Source: Richelia sinica FACHB-800
GTDB lineage: Bacteria > Cyanobacteriota > Cyanobacteriia > Cyanobacteriales > Nostocaceae
DNA length: 64,000 nucleotides
Assembly (NCBI RefSeq): GCF_014698825.1
Contig: NZ_JACJTT010000002.1
Span: 62,001-126,000 of the forward strand
Direction of reading: 5' to 3'
In this document: positions 1 to 8,875 of the stretch, piece after piece
Layout: every line of letters starts with the position of its first letter
Position numbering within the stretch: the stretch's first letter is position 1
Notes under the pieces: model-generated
The model's input: the letters and a program-made list of their open reading frames with translations, nothing else
Databases searched by the model: none
What the model was told of the DNA's origin: nothing
Program-made: the position numbers and the translations under genes

Positions 1-1654
1 TACAGCTTATACTGATGAAATTGGCGTTGATTTAAATAATCAACCACTAACTAATGATCCTTTTGGTGCAGACTTAGAAGGTATTGTTGTTGCCAACAAC
101 GGTGACTATTGGATGGTAGATGAGTATCGTCCAGCAATTTATCACTTTGATAGTAATGGGAAACTCATTGAACGGTTTATTCCCCAAGGAACTGCCACTG
201 CACCCCAACCAGACCAACCAGCAGGAACATTTGGCACAGAGGTATTACCAGAAGTTTACGCCCAACGCCGTAATAATAGAGGGTTTGAAGCCGTAGCATT
301 GGAAGGTAACAAACTTTATGCCTTTATTCAAAGTGCGATCGATAATCCTGATAATAGTGGAGATACCACATCCAGAAATTCCCGAAATCTGAGAATTTTG
401 GAATTTGACATCACATCTAAAACTGTTACTGGCCAATATTTGTATTTACTCGACGATATTACAGGTAGTGGTAACGCCAAAACAGATAAAATTGGCGATG
501 CAGTTTCATTAGGTAACGGTAAATTTGCCGTCGTTGAACGAGATGACAGGTCTAGTGCAGATGCCAATAAACTTATCTATCAAATCAACTTAGCAGATGC
601 CACTAACATCCATAATTCTGCTAACTTCTCCTTGCCCAGCGGTAAAACTATTGAACAGTTAACTCTCGCTGAATTAATAGCGGCTAATATCAATCCTGTC
701 ACCAAAACCCTCATCGCTAATGCTGCTCAACTGGGTTACACTGGGGTGGAGAAATTAGAGGGACTGGCACTAGTCGCACCCAATACCCTAGCGTTAATTA
801 ATGATAATGACTTCAACATTACCGGCAATACACCCACAGAAAAACTCGGCATTTTAGAACTACCCAATAATCTGCCAATTGTCCCTCAGTTACCTCTGCA
901 ATTTGCTTCTACCAACAGCGATACTGTCAACTTAGATGCAGAAAAAGTTTTATTTGCTGGTGATGGTGCAGACACAGTAGAAGCAACAGCAGAAAACACC
1001 ATTATTGCTGGCAATGGTGATGACACCGTATTCACAGGTGGTAACTCTTCTGTGTTAGGAGGAGAAGGAAATGACCAAATTTTTATTGGTCAAAATGGTG
1101 ATGCTGGTAATACTAACGCTGATGGTGGCAATGGAGACGACCAGCTAAAAGTAGTTCAAGGTACTAGCGGCAATAATCTTTTTGGGGCAGCAGGTGCTGA
1201 TAATTTGCAAGTAGTAGAAGGTTCAAACCAATTCCTATTTGGTGGGTCTGGTAACGACAACCTCAGCAGTAGTGGCAGTAATAACCGTCTCTATGGTGGT
1301 TCTGGTGATGACCAACTCTACTCAAATCTCAACGACCACTTATTTGGTGGTGATGGTGATGATGTACTGTTTGCAGGTCAACAGGGTGGAAATCGCTTAA
1401 CAGGTGGTACTGGTATTGACCAATTCTGGATTGCTAATAGCACTCTCCCCACTACTAAAAATATTGTGACTGACTTTTCACCAGGAACAGATGTCATTGG
1501 TATGGGTGGTATTACTGGTGTCACTCAATTTAGTGACCTAATTCTCTCTCAAGTAGGTAACGACACCTTATTGAAAATTGGCAATACGGAGGTAGTTTCT
1601 TTATTAGGAGTTACGGCAGCTAATCTCACCGCTAGTAACTTCCAGATTGGATAA
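1..1654 (+). CDS. Phytase-like (esterase-like) protein with C-terminal RTX repeats, 5' partial
   Basis: The reading frame is open from base 2 and enters from outside the window, so only the last 550 residues are visible. Roughly the first 265 visible residues resemble the 'esterase-like activity of phytase' family, a beta-propeller-type secreted domain; the segment DLEGIVVANNGDYWMVDEY is typical. From about residue 315 to 470 come glycine/aspartate nonapeptides of the haemolysin type (GGNGDDQL, GGSGDDQLYS, GGDGDDVLFA), which bind calcium and usually mark proteins exported by a type I secretion system. The last ~75 residues form the non-repetitive end common in cyanobacterial RTX proteins. A role as an extracellular phosphatase or esterase is inferred from the family; substrate unknown. 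An internal ATG at 113 is not a likely start because conserved-looking sequence precedes it. Confidence 0.8.
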   Translation, partial: TAYTDEIGVDLNNQPLTNDPFGADLEGIVVANNGDYWMVDEYRPAIYHFDSNGKLIERFIPQGTATAPQPDQPAGTFGTEVLPEVYAQRRNNRGFEAVALEGNKLYAFIQSAIDNPDNSGDTTSRNSRNLRILEFDITSKTVTGQYLYLLDDITGSGNAKTDKIGDAVSLGNGKFAVVERDDRSSADANKLIYQINLADATNIHNSANFSLPSGKTIEQLTLAELIAANINPVTKTLIANAAQLGYTGVEKLEGLALVAPNTLALINDNDFNITGNTPTEKLGILELPNNLPIVPQLPLQFASTNSDTVNLDAEKVLFAGDGADTVEATAENTIIAGNGDDTVFTGGNSSVLGGEGNDQIFIGQNGDAGNTNADGGNGDDQLKVVQGTSGNNLFGAAGADNLQVVEGSNQFLFGGSGNDNLSSSGSNNRLYGGSGDDQLYSNLNDHLFGGDGDDVLFAGQQGGNRLTGGTGIDQFWIANSTLPTTKNIVTDFSPGTDVIGMGGITGVTQFSDLILSQVGNDTLLKIGNTEVVSLLGVTAANLTASNFQIG

Positions 1655-1791
1655 TATGGGTTTAACACCTATAAATTAAATGCCTTCACCCCTTCTCTTG
1701 ATAAGAGAAGGGGAATTGCAAATTCTACGTGATTATTCAGGGTATGGCGATTCACTACCGGAAATCATTCACCATATTTATAAAAATAAAA

Positions 1792-2658
1792 TCATGTTTT
1801 ATCAATTACTGCTAAATTTGCAGAAAGTTCATCTTCTTCAAATGAATCTGAATGTAGCCTTTTATTAAATACTTTTAATAAATCTTGGATGGAAACCTCT
1901 TTAACACGAATTCCATCAACATCATAAAATTCTCTAGTTTGATTTTGGGTAATTATCCACACCTGGCGGTTCTTACCTTGTATTTGAAGAGTTTTTTTCT
2001 TGATACGTCCATCTGTTATTTTAACGTCTATTGTAATTTGGGAATTTTTTAATTTATTCACATAATTTTCAATTTGTTCTTTTTTGTGTTCTTCAAAGTT
2101 TTTTCGTAGGGTACAATCATACATAACTGCAAGGCTACCCACTATAAAAAAACCATCTGCTTTGCCCGCTTGACTCTTTTTATCGTATTGGTATAAATTA
2201 TGAATGCCCAAAAGTCTTAATAGCATGAAGCTATAATCCTCAAATTCTGCTGGGTCTGATATACCAGTACCAAGTCCTAACGCAGTAATAATTCTTAACT
2301 TAAAATCTTTAACATTTAAATTAGAAAATAGAGAAACTTTATCTCTATTTTTACTAGAAATAAAAAGTTTATTGCTATTGAGAGAATCACTAGAACCTAA
2401 ATTGCTATAATTTATAATTTTTACATCTTCAGCTACTTTTTCAACAGAACCAAATCTTTTCTTCCATTCTTTAAGACTGAATTCTACTAAATTGCCTATT
2501 TCTAGTTGATCAATTGTAGTTCCAACTAACTTGTCTCCAAAAAAACGTATTTTCCCTTTATGTCCAGGTATTGGTGTATCAGGAGCAATAAATCCATAAG
2601 GTGCTTTACCTTGTTTGATTGTGATTCTATGAATTTTACCTGTAAATTTTGTACTCAT
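1792..2658 (-). CDS. Cold-shock-like domain protein with probable PD-(D/E)XK-type nuclease C-terminus
   Basis: This gene encodes 288 residues and I do not recognise it as a named family. Residues ~1-82 look like a cold-shock/OB-fold nucleic-acid-binding domain: a KAPYGFI strand, then IRFFGD, then LEIGNLVEFSL and a closing AEDV. Residues ~115-265 carry GKADG (165-169), YDCTL (180-184) and HKKEQIENY (191-199). That spacing of an acidic residue, a second acidic residue after a hydrophobic strand, and a K..Q..NY helix resembles restriction-endonuclease-like folds; this is inference, and the usual lysine after the second acid is replaced by Thr. The reading frame can be extended to an ATG at 2736, but its 26 extra residues look unlike protein and the cold-shock domain starts cleanly at 2658. 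A perfect palindrome lies about 90 bases upstream. RNA- or DNA-damage or defence roles are possible; none is shown. Confidence 0.6.
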   Translation of the reverse strand: MSTKFTGKIHRITIKQGKAPYGFIAPDTPIPGHKGKIRFFGDKLVGTTIDQLEIGNLVEFSLKEWKKRFGSVEKVAEDVKIINYSNLGSSDSLNSNKLFISSKNRDKVSLFSNLNVKDFKLRIITALGLGTGISDPAEFEDYSFMLLRLLGIHNLYQYDKKSQAGKADGFFIVGSLAVMYDCTLRKNFEEHKKEQIENYVNKLKNSQITIDVKITDGRIKKKTLQIQGKNRQVWIITQNQTREFYDVDGIRVKEVSIQDLLKVFNKRLHSDSFEEDELSANLAVIDKT

Positions 2659-2746
2659 TGACTGAAATTGTCTTGTGAATTTGCAGAGATACACCCCAAA
2701 CCATTGACTACAACAGTTTAGGTTAAATATATTCATTGTATAAAAT

Positions 2747-2763
2747 ATTGCATATTATGCAAT
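2747..2763. promoter_or_regulatory. Perfect palindrome, possible operator
   Basis: The core TTGCATATTATGCAA is extended by one more matched pair, giving two 8-base arms around one central T. It lies about 90 bases upstream of the preferred start of the minus-strand cold-shock/nuclease gene and about 270 bases before the plus-strand sensor kinase. Its perfect symmetry suggests a binding site for a dimeric regulator. No matching regulator was identified. Confidence 0.35.
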
Positions 2764-3036
2764 TAGTGCAAACTTATACTAAATGCTTGTGTTCGCGTTT
2801 AAATATATACAACTAATATACAGTATTTTCATTATAGATAATAAGGTGGATAATCTTTGATGTAGCAACTCTAATGAGTTTATATATGGTTTTAGCAAGA
2901 GTAAAAGGAAAAACTTCTGAACTCGGTGTATATGTATATGCAACCTTTAACTGAGAAAAGGTTTGGATAAAGAAACAGGGTTATGATTGAATCAATAATT
3001 TACACAAACACTGTTTAAGTAAAATAAAAGTGTAAA
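2764..3036. other. AT-rich divergent intergenic region
   Basis: This is the remainder of the spacer between the divergent nuclease-like gene and the sensor kinase gene. It is AT-rich, has no convincing small reading frame, and shows only generic TATAAT-like strings. It presumably holds both promoters, but I could not assign either. Confidence 0.4.
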
Positions 3037-4875
3037 ATGAAACAAAATAATTTAAGTAACTTTTATTTTCATGAATTTAGGCGTATATTTAAGAATGTGT
3101 TTTGTATTTCTATTAAATTTAAATTTACTTTAGCAGTTATTATTTGTCTAGTTCTGGTGATGGGACTAGGGGTATGTAAATTAAATAAATTACAATTGAA
3201 AGCTTTTGAGCAAGAAGCACGTAACCGTAGTGAGTTAGTTCTTAATTTTGGACAAGCAAGTCGTAATTATGTAATTAACAAATTAGCTCCGGCTGTAGAA
3301 GAGCATACCACAGCCATGATTTTTGAAGCTAAATCAAATGCGTTTGCCACTCGGAGCATATTTGAATTTTTTAATGAGAAAATACCCGGATATATTTATA
3401 AACAACCTGCGGCCAGTCCTTTAAATTTACAAAATCAAGCTGATGATTTTGAAACAGAAATAATAGCTAGATTTAAAGCTAATCCAGCCATTAAAGAATT
3501 AACAGGATATAAGCAAGATACAAATCAAGAATTTTTTTATGTAGCACAGTCAATAACTATGGAACCAAGCTGCTTGCAGTGTCATGGTAAACCAGAAGAT
3601 GCACCCAAGGAAGTTGTAGAAAAGTATGGAAATACCCATGGATTTAACTGGCCGGTGGGAGATATTGTCAGTGCATTAATGATTTATGTTCCTACCAAAG
3701 ATTTAAGAGCCAATCAAGCTTCTATGTTGACTACAGTTATAGGAACATTTATTGGCTTAACAGTCGTACTAATAATTCTGATATATTTCTTGTTTGATAA
3801 GTTAGTTAGTAAAAGAATTAGCAAGGTTTCTCAGGCTATGAAGCAAGCTGGCATCAATCCAGAATTGACAGTTCGTATTGATGATACAGCAGGTGATGAA
3901 CTGGGAATGATGGCAAAAGTCTTTAATCGTATGGCTGATTCTTTAGAGGATTCTTATTCTAATTTAGAGAACAAAGTTGCTGAAAGAACAGCAGAATTAA
4001 AAAAGACATTGCAAGAATTACAATTAGCTCAATTGCAATTGATTCAAACTGAAAAGATGTCTAGTTTAGGTCAATTAGTAGCGGGAATTGCCCATGAAAT
4101 CAATAATCCCTTAAGTTTTATCAATGGTAATATTGAACATGCTAATGTTTATGCTGACAATTTGCTTACATTGGTAAAACTTTATCAACAAACCTATCCT
4201 CAACCAGAAGAGAATATTCAAGATTATCTTGATGAAATTGATTTAGAATTTTTGACAGAGGATTTAAGGAAATTGTTAAGCTCTATGAAGATGGGTAGTG
4301 AGCGTATTTCCCAAATTGTTCTCAATTTACGTAATTTCTCTCGTTTAGATGAAGCGGAGATGAAATCTGTCAATCTTCATGAGGGAATTGATAGCACTTT
4401 GATAATTTTATAGCATCGGTTGAAAGCAAGCTCAAAACACCCAGCCATTGATGTGAATAAATTATATGGTGATTTACCTTTGGTTGAATGCTACCCTGGC
4501 CAACTCAACCAAGTATTTATGAATTTGCTGGCTAATGCCTTAGATGCTCTAGTCAATAGATGTGCACAAGCTGATTTAACATCAACAGAATCAGAAACGT
4601 TTCAACCACAACTTACTATTGAAACCTTAATGGTTGATAACCAATTTGTAAGAGTCAAAATTACTGATAATGGTATGGGAATGTCCCCAGATATCCAAGC
4701 CAAAATCTTTAATCCGTTTTTTACAACTAAACCTATTGGTCAAGGAACAGGTTTAGGATTATCAATTAGTTATAAAATAGTAGTCGATAAACACAAAGGC
4801 TCGATTTGGTGTGAATCAGAACCAGGGGAAGGGACTAGTTTTTATATTCAGATTCCTGTGCAGCAGGTTAGTTAA
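3037..4875 (+). pseudogene. Sensor histidine kinase with Tll0287-like haem domain, interrupted by one in-frame TAG
   Basis: This would be a 612-residue membrane sensor kinase. The order is: transmembrane segment (~29-48), periplasmic Tll0287-like/DUF3365 domain with a CLQCH haem c motif at 179-183, transmembrane segment (~231-252), HAMP, coiled coil, HisKA with GIAHEINNPL (His353), then a HATPase domain (NQVFMNLLANALDAL, DNGMGM, GQGTGLGLSIS). Codon 459 (4411-4413) is TAG, and the same frame continues without a shift through the whole ATPase domain. Related kinases, as I recall them, have Gln here (LILQHRLK), so a single CAG-to-TAG change explains it. As read, the product stops before the ATPase domain. 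It is either a fresh pseudogene, two separate polypeptides (a TTG at 4420 could restart), or a sequencing error. The haem motif suggests redox or gas sensing. Confidence 0.8.
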
Positions 4876-4886
4876 ATATATATTGA

Positions 4887-5462
4887 TTACCAAATTATTT
4901 GCAAATCTAATGTAAAGCCAGCTAAAACATCTTCACCTGATAAATATTGAGGCTTTTCTAATATTTCCACTGGTTGACCGGGACGATAGATTTCGACTTG
5001 ATGCAGTTTTTGATTAATTAACCACCCCAATCTTACACCATTGTCTCTATATTCTATCATTTTCGCTCGTGTTTCTGCCAAGCTATCCGTGGGTGACATT
5101 AATTCTAAAACGAAATCTGGGGCAATTGGGGAGAACTTTTCCTGTTCTTCTAGTGTGAGTACATCCCATCTTTCGTTTTTTATCCACGCTACATCAGGAG
5201 AACGATTTGCACCATTGGGAAGTTTAAAGCAGGTAGAGGAATCGAAAACTTTACCTAATTTTCTTTGACGATTCCAAATTACGAAATCAGCATTGATTTC
5301 TGAGTTTCTATTTCCTGTACCTGCTCCTGTGGGTGACATGATAATTATTTCTCCTTTGGCATTACGTTCAAATTTTACGTCAGGATTTTCCTGACAGAGT
5401 TGATAAAATTGGTGATCGGTAAGTTGGATGATAGGGTTTAAGTTGACGGTGATGGCTGTCAT
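4887..5462 (-). CDS. Uma2 family protein (DUF820, putative endonuclease fold)
   Basis: This 191-residue protein belongs to the Uma2/DUF820 family, greatly expanded in filamentous cyanobacteria and predicted to adopt a restriction-endonuclease-like fold. Family hallmarks are visible: FYQLCQENPDVKFERNAKGE near the start, a PDVAWI strand, DFVLELMSPTD with the conserved acidic residues, then a K..EYRDNGVRLGWLI helix and strand. Length is normal for the family. The gene is convergent with the broken sensor kinase, only 11 bases from its end, and stands alone otherwise. Its biological role is unknown; the nuclease assignment rests on family fold prediction only. Confidence 0.85.
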   Translation of the reverse strand: MTAITVNLNPIIQLTDHQFYQLCQENPDVKFERNAKGEIIIMSPTGAGTGNRNSEINADFVIWNRQRKLGKVFDSSTCFKLPNGANRSPDVAWIKNERWDVLTLEEQEKFSPIAPDFVLELMSPTDSLAETRAKMIEYRDNGVRLGWLINQKLHQVEIYRPGQPVEILEKPQYLSGEDVLAGFTLDLQIIW

Positions 5463-5531
5463 AGAAATAGATTTGAAGAGGATATCACATTTATTTCAAT
5501 TATAGTGAAAAAATTTTGTTTAGTATTTAAA

Positions 5532-6566
5532 CTAAAGGATTTCCCTTAATAATTCTCGATGCAAAAAAGCATTATTAAGTAAAGATTGGATTTTCTCTGA
5601 TGACAAAGCTTGACCATGTTGATAATAATCAATCCAGGTTTGACTAATTAAATTCGCATCATCTGGCAAATCCTTTAAATCCCATCCAGGTATTGCTAAG
5701 TTTTCCATTAAGCGGTTGACTTTGGGGTCATAACTAAGGGCAAAACAGCGACAATTTTCACTGGCTGCCATAATTAAACTATGTAGCCTCATACCTATGG
5801 CCATATCTACACCGCGAAATGCACCTTTTAATAGTTGTGGGTCTTCTAAACAGATAGTTTGACTACTATTTTTTAATTGGGGTTGAATTTGTTCAGCTAT
5901 TTCTAAATCTTCGCTTTTTTGAAATGGCAGTAATAAAATAAATGCTTGGGTGGCTGTTTGCAAATCGATTAAGGCGCGAGTTAGGTTAGTTAGCCGCTTT
6001 GGAGTGAGGTGGGGATGATTTCTTAAGGTGAGGGCAATTCTCGGTGTGGGTAAGTCTGCAAGTTCTGGTACTGGTTTGGACTCTAAGGCCCACACCGGGT
6101 CGGGTGCAAGAATATGAGGTATTCCCCAATCTGATAGGAGGGCAGAACTGGAGCGATCGCGTACACTAACTTTAGTACAACCAGCAAAATTGCGTCGCGC
6201 TAACCATCGAGTTTGGGGATGCACCAATGGGCCTATTCCCTGTCCCCAAGCCACAGTTTTTAACCCCAGCATCTGCGCTAGTGCCATTAATCCCCCATAA
6301 TAGAAAGGGCTGATGCGACTAGTTACATCCTGCATTAAACTCCCACCACCCCAAATGAAGGCATCACAAGAACGCAAAGCCTTTAAAACCGGGAATAGCG
6401 CCATGCGGTTGTAGCTTTCCACCCCATAGCGTCGGCTAGTTTCTTCAGGATTTCCAGACAGCACCACAGGCGTTACATCAGGTGGTAGCATTTGCAAAAG
6501 CGTTGCTAATAAAGCTTCGTCTCCACCGTTACCTTTACCGTAATACCCAGATAATAACGCCCTCAT
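5532..6566 (-). CDS. csaB: Polysaccharide pyruvyl transferase CsaB
   Basis: CsaB-type enzymes transfer a pyruvyl (ketal) group from phosphoenolpyruvate to cell-wall-linked polysaccharide. In bacteria with SLH-domain proteins this modification creates the anchor for those proteins. The N-terminus MRALLSGYYGKGNGGDEAL, the FIWGGGSLMQD motif, the AWGQGIGPL motif, the SVRDRSS motif and the late IGMRLHSLI motif are all typical of the family. The preferred start is the ATG at 6566, where homology begins; another ATG in frame lies three codons upstream (6575). The gene is divergent from the DUF2499 gene. The window also encodes an SLH-domain porin, a plausible partner for the modified polymer, though the two genes are not linked. 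Confidence 0.85.
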   Translation of the reverse strand: MRALLSGYYGKGNGGDEALLATLLQMLPPDVTPVVLSGNPEETSRRYGVESYNRMALFPVLKALRSCDAFIWGGGSLMQDVTSRISPFYYGGLMALAQMLGLKTVAWGQGIGPLVHPQTRWLARRNFAGCTKVSVRDRSSSALLSDWGIPHILAPDPVWALESKPVPELADLPTPRIALTLRNHPHLTPKRLTNLTRALIDLQTATQAFILLLPFQKSEDLEIAEQIQPQLKNSSQTICLEDPQLLKGAFRGVDMAIGMRLHSLIMAASENCRCFALSYDPKVNRLMENLAIPGWDLKDLPDDANLISQTWIDYYQHGQALSSEKIQSLLNNAFLHRELLREIL

Positions 6567-6607
6567 CTTGACCATTTTTGATTGTGGATTTTGGATTTTG
6601 AATTTCT

Positions 6608-6943
6608 ATGCACGCACTATCAATTCCCACCTGGATTATTCACGTTTCTAGCGTCATTGAATGGATTGTCGCTATTTGGTTAATCTGGAATTACGGCGAA
6701 CTCACAGGTAATCGCAGTTGGTGGGGATTGTCCTTTGCCATGTTACCAGCTTTAATCAGTGCTATGTGTGCTTGCACCTGGCATTATTTCGACAACGCTG
6801 AATCTCTGGAATGGTTAGTTACTCTCCAAGCTACCATGACCTTAGTTGGTAATTTTACTCTTTGGGCAGCAGCATTCTGGATTTGGCGTACTGCTAAATC
6901 AACCAACACAGTAGAAACCCAACCTATCAAATCAAAGTCATAA
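6608..6943 (+). CDS. Small membrane protein, DUF2499 (Ycf49-like)
   Basis: This 111-residue protein has about three hydrophobic segments (WIIHVSSVIEWIVAIWLIW, then WGLSFAMLPALISAMCACTWH, then LVTLQATMTLVGNFTLWAA) and a short polar tail. It matches what I know of DUF2499, found in cyanobacteria and chloroplast-bearing organisms, related to the plastid reading frame ycf49. The conserved tryptophans and the CTWHYFDN segment fit. Function is unknown; association with photosynthetic membranes is inferred from its distribution. Its stop overlaps the next gene's ATG by one base (TAATG), so the two are almost certainly translated together. Confidence 0.75.
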   Translation: MHALSIPTWIIHVSSVIEWIVAIWLIWNYGELTGNRSWWGLSFAMLPALISAMCACTWHYFDNAESLEWLVTLQATMTLVGNFTLWAAAFWIWRTAKSTNTVETQPIKSKS

Positions 6944-7242
6944 TGTCCAAAGATACTTTATTTGCCCTGTCTTTATTCCCCTATTTGGGTTTTTTGTGGT
7001 TTTTGACCCGCAGTAAACAAATGCCACCCTTAGCATTATATGGATTTTACGGGACTTTGGTATTTGTATTTGTCACTATCCCAGCGGGGATTTATGCCAA
7101 AGTTCATTATGGCGAAGCTTTAGCAAATATAGATTGGTTGCATGGGGGTGCAGAGGTGTTTTTAACCCTTGCTAACATTTTGGTTGTGGTGGGGTTCCGT
7201 CAAGCTGTGCAGCAATTAAAGCAGAAAAATTCCCAAGTCTGA
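6943..7242 (+). CDS. Small membrane protein, DUF3593
   Basis: This 99-residue protein with three hydrophobic stretches starts MSKDTLFALSLFPYLGFLWFL and contains LYGFYGTLVFVFVTIPAGIYAK and VFLTLANILVVVGF. It fits DUF3593, which in cyanobacteria commonly sits directly after the DUF2499 gene, as here. The ATG overlaps the upstream stop by one base, indicating translational coupling and probably a joint function in one membrane complex (inference). Function unknown. hisA follows 87 bases downstream on the same strand and may be co-transcribed. Confidence 0.75.
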   Translation: MSKDTLFALSLFPYLGFLWFLTRSKQMPPLALYGFYGTLVFVFVTIPAGIYAKVHYGEALANIDWLHGGAEVFLTLANILVVVGFRQAVQQLKQKNSQV

Positions 7243-7329
7243 AATTATTAGTCAGACAGGAGAATGCAAAGATGGGAAAAACAGTGATAATTTTTCCCAT
7301 CACCTATTAGCAATTAGCTATGAGAAATT

Positions 7330-8103
7330 ATGGAAGTAATACCTGCAATTGATTTATTAGAAGGTCGTTGTGTCCGACTTTATAAAGGAGATTACGCACA
7401 ATCACAAGTTTTTAGCGAAAACCCTGTAGAGGTGGCTAAACTCTGGGTAGACCAAGGTGCAACCAGATTACATTTAGTTGATTTGGATGGTGCAAAAGCT
7501 GGTCATATAGTGAATTTAGCTGCTATAGAAGCCATTGCTAGTGCTGTTTCTGTCCCCATTGAAGTGGGTGGCGGCTTGCGCGATCGCTCCAGTGTGCAAC
7601 AATTATTTAGTCTCGGTGTACAGTGGGCAATTTTGGGTACTGTAGCAGTGGAACAACCCCAGTTAGTCCAACAACTGTGTCAAGAGTTTCCCCAACAGAT
7701 TATTGTGGGTATAGATGCCCGTAACGGTCTAGTTGCTACTAGAGGTTGGTTAGAAACTTCTCAGGTATTAGCTACCCAACTAGCAGTGCAAATGCAAGAA
7801 TTAGGTGCAGCAGCCATCATTTACACTGATATCAATCGTGATGGTACTCTCTCTGGGCCCAACTTAGATGCGCTACGAGAATTAGCTGGTGCAATTTCTA
7901 TCCCTGTCATCGCGTCTGGGGGAGTTAGTTCTGTTACTGATTTATTAAGTATGTTAGCTTTAGAACCCCAAGGTGTCACAGGAGCGATCGTTGGGAAAGC
8001 TTTGTATACTGGAGATATTGCCCTCACCGAAGCAGTAAAAGCTGTTGGTGCAGGACGTATTCAAGATATTCCCCCTAATTTAGGCTTTTCTACCTTCGCG
8101 TAA
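7330..8103 (+). CDS. hisA: HisA, ProFAR isomerase of histidine biosynthesis
   Basis: The enzyme is 1-(5-phosphoribosyl)-5-[(5-phosphoribosylamino)methylideneamino]imidazole-4-carboxamide isomerase, the fourth step of histidine synthesis, a cytoplasmic TIM barrel. The start [20 protein letters not shown], the first catalytic Asp (Asp8), the second at Asp129 in IVGIDARNG, and the two phosphate-binding glycine segments ([17 protein letters not shown]) are all present. Length (257) is normal for the family. A terminator hairpin follows about 120 bases after the stop. The other histidine gene in the window, hisD at 41.6 kb, is unlinked, as usual in cyanobacteria. Confidence 0.97.
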   Translation: MEVIPAIDLLEGRCVRLYKGDYAQSQVFSENPVEVAKLWVDQGATRLHLVDLDGAKAGHIVNLAAIEAIASAVSVPIEVGGGLRDRSSVQQLFSLGVQWAILGTVAVEQPQLVQQLCQEFPQQIIVGIDARNGLVATRGWLETSQVLATQLAVQMQELGAAAIIYTDINRDGTLSGPNLDALRELAGAISIPVIASGGVSSVTDLLSMLALEPQGVTGAIVGKALYTGDIALTEAVKAVGAGRIQDIPPNLGFSTFA

Positions 8104-8107
8104 ATTT

Positions 8108-8208
8108 ATAGCAGGTGACAGGTGACAGGTAACAGTGCTAAAAGCCTTTGTGTGTCTAAGTTTTAGTTGTAGTTAATGTCTTAACTATCTTGTCTAGGGC
8201 TATACCAG
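8108..8208 (+). repeat. Dispersed intergenic repeat, copy 1
   Basis: This is a stretch of about 100 bases beginning TATAGCAGGTGACAGGTGAC and ending GCTATACCAG. A second copy lies at 11188-11295 with roughly 80% identity, and a partial inverted copy at 17657-17684. It starts four bases after the hisA stop. No coding potential is visible. Confidence 0.75.
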
Positions 8209-8226
8209 TATTTACTTCAACTGTCT

Positions 8227-8262
8227 AACCGGCTGAATAGTCGGTTATTTTTTCTTTTTTTC
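8227..8262 (+). terminator. Rho-independent terminator after hisA
   Basis: The stem AACCGGCT / AGTCGGTT (8 pairs including one G-T) has a GAAT loop and is followed by ATTTTTTCTTTTTT. It is correctly placed to end transcripts from hisA. Confidence 0.75.
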
Positions 8263-8477
8263 CGAAATTGAGAGAATTCAGCTTGTATTCCCAACTATCA
8301 GGCCACAGGCAGGAGTGTGAAAAGTCTTTTGCTATCTGGGTTTGATTATCAGTGGATGTCCTCACACGGGCGATCGCTATATCCAGAAAATAGTTACATT
8401 AGAGTTGGGTTATTTTTTTACTTATTTGCTGACTGAGTTATTGATTTTTATTACAAATAATGGGTTTTCTCTGACCG

Positions 8478-8511
8478 TAGAGGCGTAAATATCACACGTC
8501 TCTATTTTTTT
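8478..8511 (+). terminator. Hairpin with T-tract (TAGAG/CTCTA family)
   Basis: The stem TAGAGGCGT / ACGTCTCTA (9 pairs, one G-T) has a 9-base loop and is followed by seven T. It resembles the hairpins at 48299 and 61579, so it may be a repeated element that also acts as a terminator. No gene ends just upstream of it. Confidence 0.5.
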
Positions 8512-8605
8512 GGTTTTTTTCGATAAAATTGATGTGAAAAATATCTGGAAAGGGTAATATTGCTCATGTAAGTATTTTCTAGTAGTAATTTTACCACCAA
8601 GCTTT

Positions 8606-8713
8606 ATGTCTAACCAAAATACTAACAACAATAACAAGCGACGTAGAAACTACACTCGTTCCCCTAGAAGATTACAACCACCCCAGAACTTAGGTAAACC
8701 AAAAACAGAGTAA
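8606..8713 (+). CDS. Possible small basic peptide, 35 residues
   Basis: An ATG-to-TAA frame encodes MSNQNTNNNNKRRRNYTRSP and then a Pro/Gln/Lys-rich end. It is rich in Asn and Arg, highly basic, and has no hydrophobic segment. It follows a terminator-like hairpin and so could have its own promoter. No clear ribosome binding site is seen before the ATG. The composition suggests nucleic-acid binding if it is made at all. I do not recognise a family. Confidence 0.35.
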   Translation: MSNQNTNNNNKRRRNYTRSPRRLQPPQNLGKPKTE

Positions 8714-8875
8714 TTTAGGTATGAAAAAAAGGAATAATTTAGAAGAAAATACGTATAAATATGGCAAATACAACTCTCTGATATACCAACATAAATTTTC
8801 TTATTTGCGAAACTTACTTCATTTTGTTGATTATTGCCATCATAGGGGTGAATTTTCCACCCCTATAAAGCAGAT

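Noticed and set aside
1680-1868. 62-codon plus-strand frame after the RTX gene
   Set aside because: It overlaps the 3' end of the nuclease-like gene in antisense and contains a GAGAAGGGG repeat-like string; nothing supports translation.
4411-4413. TAG as a recoded (pyrrolysine-type) codon
   Set aside because: Cyanobacteria are not known to use pyrrolysine and no pyl genes are seen; a nonsense change from CAG is simpler.
8422-8637. 71-codon minus-strand frame
   Set aside because: It runs through a terminator hairpin and poly-T/poly-A tracts, and its composition reflects AT-rich DNA.
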